Shown: in pieces, positions 6,320 through 11,191 of the stretch | Position numbering within the stretch: position 1 is the first letter of the stretch | How the letters are laid out: each line of letters begins with the position of its first letter | Origin: Methylophilaceae bacterium UBA7525 | Lineage (GTDB): Bacteria; Pseudomonadota; Gammaproteobacteria; Burkholderiales; Methylophilaceae | DNA length: 11,191 nucleotides | Direction of reading: 5' to 3' | NCBI GenBank assembly: GCA_002479405.1 | Contig: DLMX01000043.1 | Coordinates: 3,113 to 14,303, forward strand | Position numbers and translations under genes: made by a program | The notes under the pieces: generated by a model | Database searches by the model: none | Seen by the model: the letters and a program-made list of their open reading frames with translations, nothing else | What the model was told of the DNA's origin: nothing

Positions 6320-7942
6320 CTAGTGGAACAGAATCCAGGCTTTTTGCAGCGTACTCCAGACCCCGTAACTGATAGGAATACCGACCGCGATCCAGGCAAC
6401 CGTTGCCAGAATCGGATGGCTCTGCGCCTTGCCGTTCTGGTTGGCAGCTTCCGCAGCCACCGATTTGTCGTGCGACAGCTTGCGCTCGGCTTCCAACTCG
6501 GCATCCGTCATGTAATGCTTCTCGGCCACGGGCCGCACCAGCAGATTGCAAACCAGACCAATCAACAGCAATGCAGCCAGCATGTACATGATGATGTTAT
6601 AAGCCTCGTTGGCCGGGACACCGCGATCCAGCTGATAGTCACGCATGTAATTGACGATCACCGGCCCCAGCACGCCGGCCGTTGCCCAGGCGGTCAGCAG
6701 ACGACCATGGATGGCGCCCACGTGCTGGGTACCGAAGATATCCGCCAAATAGGCCGGAATGGTGGCAAACCCCCCGCCGTACATCGACAAGATGATGCAG
6801 AAGATACCGGCAAACAGTGCCACACTGCCGATGCCGCCAGCCCATGGCGAAGACACATAGAGCACGAAACCCAGCGCAAAGAAGATGATATAGGTCATCT
6901 TGCGGCCAAGATAATCAGAAGAAGATGCCCAGCCGATGCGGCCGAGAATATTGAAGAAGGACAGCAAACCGGCAAAGCCGGCACCGATCGCCGCTACCTG
7001 CAGCAGGTGGTCGCCGGAAAGTTCACTCAGCTTGCCTTCCACCCCAATCAACGCGCCACCGAAGACCTCCTGCAACATCGGTGAGGCCATGCCGATCACG
7101 CCGATACCGGCACTGACGTTAAGACACAGTACGGCCCACAACAACCAGAACTGCGGTGTCTTGTGCGCCTCATTCACATGCACATGACGGTTGGTGATCA
7201 TGACGTTGCCATTGCTGGCGGGCGGCGTCCAGCCCTCGGGTTTCCAGCCTGAAGGCGGTACACGATAACCCAGCGCACCTATCATCATGGCAATGAAATA
7301 GAGCACACCCATGACCGCAAAGGTCTCCCAGACACCGACGGAAGTCGGTGTGGCGAAGTAGTTCATCAGGGTATTGGCAAACGGTGCGCCGATCATGGCG
7401 CCGCCGCCAAAACCCATGATGGCCATGCCGGTTGCCATGCCGCGGCGGTCCGGGAACCATTTGATCAGTGTGGAAACCGGCGAAATATAACCAAGACCGA
7501 GACCGATACCACCAATGACGCCGGAACCCAGCAACATGAGCCAGAGCTGATGTGTATAAACCCCGAGCGCCGTCAGCAACAATCCACCGCCCCAGCAGAT
7601 AGCGGCTACCGCACCGGCCTTGCGTGGTCCGGCATGTTCCAGCCAATGGCCAAACACAGCAGCCGACGTGCCCAGCAATACAAAGAACAAGGTGAACATC
7701 CAGCCCAGATCACTGACTTTCCAGTCACAATCCGTCACAAAAAGCCGTGCAAAGAAACCGATATCCTCACCGCAGGCCAGTGGCGCATCAATGCCGATCG
7801 CCTTGGACAAGGGCAACCAGAACACACTGAAGCCATAGGCCATACCAATGGAAAGATGTATCGCCAATGCGGCCGGCGGCACCAGCCACCGATTGAATCC
7901 AGGTGCCGCGATAATTCTTTCTTTAGAAAAAAACCCCGCCAT
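6320..7942 (-). CDS. OFA-family MFS transporter with fused C-terminal extra helix
   Basis: This 540-residue inner-membrane carrier looks like the oxalate/formate antiporter (OFA) branch of the major facilitator superfamily, whose members move small carboxylates such as oxalate, formate, lactate or pyruvate. The substrate here cannot be told. Visible are FNRWLVPPAALAIHLSIGMAYGFSVFW as helix 1, the motif-A-like GHWLEHAGPRKAG (98-110), YISPVSTLIKWFPDRRGMATG (152-172), a long cytoplasmic middle loop (228-262), a second motif A (GRIGWASSSDYLGRK, 334-348) and YGGGFATIPAYLADIFG (388-404). Loop 51-78 is enlarged and has two Cys (57, 72). After helix 12 a charged linker (470-507) leads to an additional helix, ILATVAWIAVGIPISYGVWS and following (511-539), resembling the separate small subunit found beside some OFA genes. 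The start has GGAGAG about 5 bases upstream. tag follows by 25 bases. Confidence 0.92.
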   Translation of the reverse strand: MAGFFSKERIIAAPGFNRWLVPPAALAIHLSIGMAYGFSVFWLPLSKAIGIDAPLACGEDIGFFARLFVTDCDWKVSDLGWMFTLFFVLLGTSAAVFGHWLEHAGPRKAGAVAAICWGGGLLLTALGVYTHQLWLMLLGSGVIGGIGLGLGYISPVSTLIKWFPDRRGMATGMAIMGFGGGAMIGAPFANTLMNYFATPTSVGVWETFAVMGVLYFIAMMIGALGYRVPPSGWKPEGWTPPASNGNVMITNRHVHVNEAHKTPQFWLLWAVLCLNVSAGIGVIGMASPMLQEVFGGALIGVEGKLSELSGDHLLQVAAIGAGFAGLLSFFNILGRIGWASSSDYLGRKMTYIIFFALGFVLYVSSPWAGGIGSVALFAGIFCIILSMYGGGFATIPAYLADIFGTQHVGAIHGRLLTAWATAGVLGPVIVNYMRDYQLDRGVPANEAYNIIMYMLAALLLIGLVCNLLVRPVAEKHYMTDAELEAERKLSHDKSVAAEAANQNGKAQSHPILATVAWIAVGIPISYGVWSTLQKAWILFH

Positions 7943-8074
7943 TTATCTCTCCAAGTCTCTAACGTTATTTATTCATCTTTTTAAACACTTATTTATGCAG
8001 CCCCATGAAAGAACTGCTGAGCTGAATAGTCATATAAAAACATGAAAATGGCAAATCGCTGTCAGCTTTATTCA
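7943..8074. other. Divergent intergenic region between the transporter and phoB
   Basis: This AT-rich stretch separates the divergently read transporter and phoB genes. On the minus strand TTGCCA (8049-8054) could serve as a -35 for the transporter, but no well-spaced -10 accompanies it. CTGTCAG at 8059-8065 resembles a lone PHO half-site but is out of phase with the array at 8075. No RNA gene or hairpin terminator was seen. Confidence 0.4.
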
Positions 8075-8107
8075 TTGTCATAAATATGTCACATTGACGT
8101 CATATAG
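8075..8107 (+). promoter_or_regulatory. PHO box array upstream of phoB
   Basis: Three consecutive 11-bp units each carry GTCA at the same place: TTGTCATAAAT (8075-8085), ATGTCACATTG (8086-8096) and ACGTCATATAG (8097-8107). The first two match the known PhoB operator of two CTGTCATAAAT-like repeats closely. This is the expected site for phosphorylated PhoB to activate its own gene under phosphate limitation. The third unit is in phase but runs into the -10 element. Confidence 0.85.
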
Positions 8108-8108
8108 T
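8103..8108 (+). promoter_or_regulatory. -10 element of the phoB promoter
   Basis: TATAGT lies 9 bases after the end of the 19-bp two-unit PHO box (8075-8093), the spacing usual at PhoB-activated promoters, where the box replaces the -35. Transcription would start near 8114-8116, about 34 bases before the phoB ATG. Confidence 0.6.
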
Positions 8109-8134
8109 AGCCAGCACTAGCAAAAGCCATAGAA

Positions 8135-8141
8135 AAGGAGG
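8135..8141 (+). promoter_or_regulatory. Strong ribosome binding site of phoB
   Basis: AAGGAGG, a near-perfect Shine-Dalgarno sequence, lies 7 bases before the ATG at 8149. It fixes the phoB start and suggests efficient translation, in contrast to the weak site before the phoR GTG. Confidence 0.85.
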
Positions 8142-8148
8142 CTTAACA

Positions 8149-8835
8149 ATGCCAGCCAATATCCTGGTGGTCGAAGATGAACCAGCAATTCAGGAACTGC
8201 TTACTCTCAACCTGACGCAAGCGGGACACAACGCATTGCGCGCACTCAGCGTGGAACAGGCGCAACTGCTGATGCGCGAAACCCTGCCGGACCTCATTAT
8301 TCTGGACTGGATGCTGCCCGGCATGAGCGGCATCGAATTCGCACGCAAACTCAAGGGAGATGAACTGACCAAGGCGATCCCCATCATCATGCTCACCGCT
8401 CGCGGTGAAGAAGCCGACAAGGTGCGCGGGCTGGAAGTGGGTGCCGACGACTATGTGACCAAGCCGTTCAGCCCACGCGAACTGAATGCCCGCATCAAGG
8501 CCGTGCTGCGCCGCCGTGCCCCGCAGATGACCGATGACCCGATCGAAGTCGGTGGCCTGCGCCTCGATCCGGTGACGCATCGGGTCTCCGGCAACGGTGC
8601 CTCGCTCGATCTAGGCCCGACCGAGTTCCGCCTGTTGCACTATCTCATGTCCAACCCGGAGCGCGTGCATTCGCGCAGCCAGGTGCTGGATCGCGTCTGG
8701 GGCGACCGCGTGTTCGTCGAGGACCGCACAGTGGACGTACATATCCGCCGTTTGCGCCGCGCACTGACCGAAACCGGGCATGAACAATTGATTCAGACCG
8801 TACGCGGAGTCGGCTATCGCTTCTCGGCGCACTAG
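8149..8835 (+). CDS. phoB: Phosphate regulon response regulator PhoB
   Basis: PhoB is the DNA-binding response regulator activating phosphate-starvation genes. The 228-residue protein has a receiver domain at 3-120 with acid pocket Glu9/Asp10, phosphoacceptor Asp53 in LIILDWMLPGMSG, Thr83 in IIMLTARGEEADKVRGLEVG and Lys105 in YVTKPFSPREL. The linker 121-130 leads to an OmpR-type winged helix (131-228) with GPTEFRLLHYLMSNPERVHSRSQVLDRVWG (156-185), recognition helix DRTVDVHIRRLRRAL (192-206) and TVRGVGYRF (217-225). DWMLPG and GADDYVTKPFSPREL are typical of PhoB rather than other OmpR-family members, and the phoR neighbour and PHO boxes confirm the identity. All key residues are intact. The start codon has a strong Shine-Dalgarno site 7 bases upstream, and phoR follows after 38 bases. 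Confidence 0.97.
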   Translation: MPANILVVEDEPAIQELLTLNLTQAGHNALRALSVEQAQLLMRETLPDLIILDWMLPGMSGIEFARKLKGDELTKAIPIIMLTARGEEADKVRGLEVGADDYVTKPFSPRELNARIKAVLRRRAPQMTDDPIEVGGLRLDPVTHRVSGNGASLDLGPTEFRLLHYLMSNPERVHSRSQVLDRVWGDRVFVEDRTVDVHIRRLRRALTETGHEQLIQTVRGVGYRFSAH

Positions 8836-8873
8836 CTCATAATATGCAGCGTTTCATTCTATAAAGTCGACGA

Positions 8874-10217
8874 GTGCAAGATATTCGCTGGAGCGCTTTC
8901 TGGCTCGCCCTGCTGCTGATTTTTGTCTGCCTGATCCTGTGGGCAACGCATGGTGCAGTTACGGCACTGATGGTATTCAGTACCGCTATCTGTTTGTATC
9001 TGGTCAAGCATCTGTACTGGATACACAAGCTGCATCGCTGGTACCAGAAACCCAGCCTGTCCTCAATTCCCAACGGTAGCGGCATCTGGGAAGACATCTT
9101 CGCCGACATCTATCACCAGCAGCGCCGCTACACCCGCAACAAGGCGCAGATCAGTTCCGCACTCGACAGATTCATGCATGCGGCAAGCGCCCTGCCGGAC
9201 GGCGTTGTCGTCCTCAACGAGAAGGACAGGATCGAATGGTGCAATCCCCCGGCTGAAACGCAGCTTGGGCTGGATCTGGAAAAGGATACGGGCCAACCCA
9301 TCACCTACCTGGTCCGCCATACGGATTTCCTCAAGTACCTGCAGGAACAAGACTATTCCGAGCCGATCAAACTCAAATCCTGGCGCAATCCGGAAATCAC
9401 GCTGGAGATGCAGCTGATTCCCTTCAGCGGCAAACAGAAGCTGCTCATCTGCCGCGATATCACGCAAATTGAAAAACTGGAGACCATGCGCCGCGATTTT
9501 ATCGCCAATGTTTCGCACGAACTGCGCACACCGCTGACAGTAGTGAGCGGCTTTCTGGAAACGCTGATGGACATGGAAGGTGCGGTGCCGGAAAGCACAC
9601 GCAGTTATTTCGGCATGATGAGCGAACAGACCGGCCGCATGCGCCACCTGATCGAAGACCTGCTCACGCTATCGCAACTGGAGAGCGGAGCCACTGTGAC
9701 ACAGGACAGTGAAATCGACATGCAGGCGCAACTCAATATGCTGATGAACGAAGCACAAAGCCTGAGCCACGGCAAGCATCTGATCAGCCTGGAAGCAGAT
9801 CCGGATATTTCGGTTTCCGGCGCTGCGGAAGAACTGCACAGCGCTTTCGGCAACCTGGTCAGCAACGCCATTCGCTATTCACCCGAAGGCGGCGACATAC
9901 TACTGAAGTGGTACCGGCGCGGCGATGAAGCCGTATTCAGCGTCAAGGACAGCGGCATCGGCATCGAGCAAAAGCACATCGACCGCCTTACCGAACGTTT
10001 CTACCGTGTCGACCGCAGCCGCTCAAGGGAAACCGGCGGCACCGGCCTCGGGCTCTCCATCGTCAAACACATCCTGACGCGTCATCAGGCCAGGCTCGAG
10101 ATAGAAAGTGTATTGGACAAAGGCAGCACCTTCAGCGTAGTCTTTCCGAAGAATCGGGTTATCATCAAGCATCCGGAAAATGCCAGCGCTGACAATGCCA
10201 AGACTATTGCCAACTAA
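8874..10217 (+). CDS. phoR: Phosphate regulon sensor histidine kinase PhoR
   Basis: PhoR controls PhoB phosphorylation according to phosphate supply sensed through the Pst transporter and PhoU. The 447-residue protein has two closely spaced membrane helices (about 7-24 and 28-46) with almost no periplasmic loop, as is usual for PhoR. A charged region and a PAS domain (about 97-195, SALPDGVVVLNEKDRIEWCN) follow. The dimerisation/phosphoacceptor helix contains RRDFIANVSHELRTPLTVVSGFLETL with His215. The ATPase domain has the N box with Asn331 (NLVSNAIRYSPEGG), G1 DSGIGI (359-364), F box ERFYRVDRSRSRE (374-386) and G2 GGTGLGLSIVKHI (388-400). All catalytic residues are present. The start is GTG at 8874, the first possible start after an in-frame stop at 8862-8864, with only a poor ribosome site. 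It follows phoB by 38 bases, and its end overlaps the lipoprotein gene. Confidence 0.97.
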   Translation: MQDIRWSAFWLALLLIFVCLILWATHGAVTALMVFSTAICLYLVKHLYWIHKLHRWYQKPSLSSIPNGSGIWEDIFADIYHQQRRYTRNKAQISSALDRFMHAASALPDGVVVLNEKDRIEWCNPPAETQLGLDLEKDTGQPITYLVRHTDFLKYLQEQDYSEPIKLKSWRNPEITLEMQLIPFSGKQKLLICRDITQIEKLETMRRDFIANVSHELRTPLTVVSGFLETLMDMEGAVPESTRSYFGMMSEQTGRMRHLIEDLLTLSQLESGATVTQDSEIDMQAQLNMLMNEAQSLSHGKHLISLEADPDISVSGAAEELHSAFGNLVSNAIRYSPEGGDILLKWYRRGDEAVFSVKDSGIGIEQKHIDRLTERFYRVDRSRSRETGGTGLGLSIVKHILTRHQARLEIESVLDKGSTFSVVFPKNRVIIKHPENASADNAKTIAN

Positions 10218-10944
10218 ACGACCGCAAAGACTTCACCAGCTTTTATTGATTGCATTCAGTGCCTTATGGCTAAGCGCCTGCGCCGCCGCCCCGCAAGGAA
10301 AAGAAAAAGCGGTACCGGAACAGAAAGACCGCACCACACTCAACCAGCTGGGGAAATCCGATTTCGACCGCATGGCGGATGTCGAGATGCGCGAAAACAC
10401 CGACAGCCTGAAGACGCTGATGGTGAAACTCTACAAGCGCAACCCGAAGGAATTGCGGAAAACCACCTCAAGCCCGGTCGAAAAAATGGTGGAATGGGTG
10501 TTCGACGGCGACCACAACTGGCGATTCGAATCCATCCAGAACAAACAAGGCACCGAAGCCATCTTTCTTGCCTTCAAGCCGGAGTATGAAGGCGACCGCG
10601 TGCTGCCATTCATCGTCGGCCTGCAAACCATGCTGATCACCGCCCACGGCGGCAAGACCGAGTTCTATCTACCGGACAATATCGACCCGCAAAAAATCTA
10701 CAACGCCGCCCGCAACGTAGAAATCGCCGCATGGAAACTCTCCAACGCGCGCGATGCCGACGGCAAACTCTACCTGCTCACCAACGAAATAAACGAAACC
10801 GAACGCAACCTCAGCTTTGAACGCGAATTCGGCAAAATCGTAGGCCGCACCGACACCTTCGCCATCGCACTGGCAGAAAAATCCCAACGCTTCATCACCC
10901 GCATCGTGCAGAACCTCGCCACGGCAGTTTTTCTCCCGTTCTGA
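10180..10944 (+). CDS. Putative lipoprotein of unknown function, overlapping phoR
   Basis: A protein of up to 254 residues starts inside the last codons of phoR in another frame. It begins with a basic segment, then a hydrophobic stretch LLLIAFSALWLSAC with a lipobox (LSAC, Cys34), so it should be exported and lipid-anchored, probably to the outer membrane. ATG at 10180 gives a long N-region and the second ATG at 10195 (Met6) gives a more usual signal length; neither has a good ribosome site. The mature part is mostly soluble: a charged N-terminus, NTDSLKTLMVKLYKRNPKELRK (73-94), an aromatic WVFDGDHNWRFESIQ segment, a hydrophobic LPFIVGLQTMLITAHGG stretch (142-158) that may be a membrane-associated helix, and an acidic C-terminal half ending in LATAVFLPF. 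I do not recognise the family. The 38-bp overlap (23 bp from the second ATG) suggests co-transcription with phoBR, hence possibly phosphate-regulated expression. Confidence 0.85.
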   Translation: MPALTMPRLLPTKRPQRLHQLLLIAFSALWLSACAAAPQGKEKAVPEQKDRTTLNQLGKSDFDRMADVEMRENTDSLKTLMVKLYKRNPKELRKTTSSPVEKMVEWVFDGDHNWRFESIQNKQGTEAIFLAFKPEYEGDRVLPFIVGLQTMLITAHGGKTEFYLPDNIDPQKIYNAARNVEIAAWKLSNARDADGKLYLLTNEINETERNLSFEREFGKIVGRTDTFAIALAEKSQRFITRIVQNLATAVFLPF

Positions 10945-10958
10945 TTTTGGCTATCCGC

Positions 10959-10978
10959 GTGGGCAACCAGTTGCCCAC
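10959..10978. repeat. Perfect 9-bp inverted repeat after the lipoprotein gene
   Basis: GTGGGCAAC and GTTGCCCAC flank a CA loop, 14 bases after the lipoprotein stop. The stem is GC-rich and strong, but no T-run follows, so it is not a clear Rho-independent terminator. With the following CCTAC it resembles dispersed extragenic palindromes (REP-like) common in proteobacteria. Such elements can still protect or end a transcript. Confidence 0.6.
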
Positions 10979-11001
10979 CCTACATGCTTTTGACTTTCCT
11001 T

Positions 11002-11162
11002 CCCCTGCTGCCATGCCGAGCAGCGCAACCATCATGGGAGAAGTCGGCAATCAGGTGTTTGAGCTCCGCAACAGCTAGCGATGTTTGCTAGCTGTCAGGG
11101 CGAGTTGTGATTGCCGCCCATGATGGTGAGCAGCACAGGGAAGCCGAAGGTCATGGCAGGGG
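11002..11162. repeat. Large imperfect inverted repeat with nested hairpin
   Basis: Nested complementary arms span about 160 bp. CTGCCATG (11008-11015) pairs with CATGGCAG (11152-11159). ACCATCATGGG (11028-11038) pairs with CCCATGATGGT (11117-11127). CGGCAATCA (11045-11053) pairs with TGATTGCCG (11108-11116) after a 6-base bulge (11039-11044). ACAGCTAGC (11071-11079) pairs with GCTAGCTGT (11087-11095) across a 7-base loop. No convincing gene overlaps it. It could be a mobile miniature inverted-repeat element, an extragenic repeat or a structured RNA; the sequence alone does not decide. Confidence 0.6.
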
Positions 11163-11191
11163 GTGTCTTTTTCTTTGGGTACTTTCTTTTG
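11163..11191. repeat. T-rich end resembling half of a dispersed palindromic repeat (cut)
   Basis: The last 29 bases contain CTTTGGGTACTTTCTTTTG, a form I associate with an extragenic repeat in proteobacteria whose second half reads CAAAAGAAAGTACCC. Only one half is inside the window. It could instead be the T-tract following the large inverted repeat. Confidence 0.35.

Noticed and set aside
6293..7084. 263-codon plus-strand frame opposite the transporter
   Set aside because: Antisense to conserved membrane helices; rich in His, Gln and Arg, no recognisable domain.
8059..8065. A fourth PHO half-site (CTGTCAG)
   Set aside because: Its GTCA is 16 bases from the next one, out of the 11-base phase, so it is not counted in the array.
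8143..8580. Minus-strand frame opposite phoB
   Set aside because: Shadow of the PhoB receiver domain, which has all catalytic residues on the plus strand.
8854..8864. Tiny ATG frame between phoB and phoR as a leader peptide
   Set aside because: Only six codons, without a ribosome site or attenuator-like hairpin.

Overview
The window looks like a chromosomal segment of a betaproteobacterium, most likely in the Nitrosomonadales/Gallionellaceae neighbourhood. That assignment rests on the style of the RibH, NusB, PhoB and PhoR proteins and on intermediate GC; it is inference, because no rRNA is present. Nearly all of it is coding. No tRNA, CRISPR array, transposase or phage gene was seen.

Left block (1-4539, all minus strand). 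A compact signalling operon reads right to left. It encodes a membrane-anchored CHASE2 / TPR / Ser-Thr protein kinase, a PP2C-type phosphatase, a protein with one intact and one degenerate FHA fold, and the N-terminal GAF domain of a protein cut by the window edge. This is a writer / eraser / reader set for threonine phosphorylation, with a possible second-messenger or sensor output gene at its end. The kinase linker and the FHA protein share T-[MV]-I-[IL] motifs that could be the phosphorylated docking sites. No type VI secretion gene is seen.

Middle block (4702-7942, all minus strand). Reading right to left: an OFA-family major facilitator transporter that appears to carry a fused C-terminal extra helix, then tag (3-methyladenine DNA glycosylase I), ribH (lumazine synthase) and nusB (antitermination factor). 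ribH and nusB overlap by four bases. ribH has a TATAAT element just upstream and probably starts at an internal GTG.

Right block (8149-10944, plus strand). phoB and phoR, the phosphate two-component system, are followed by an overlapping lipoprotein gene of unknown function. The phoB promoter carries three in-phase 11-bp units containing GTCA, so it is very likely autoregulated by phosphate starvation.

Right edge (10945-11191). This 247-bp stretch has no convincing gene. It holds a perfect 9-bp inverted repeat, then a roughly 160-bp imperfect inverted repeat with a nested 9-bp hairpin, then a T-rich end that resembles one half of a dispersed repeat cut by the window.
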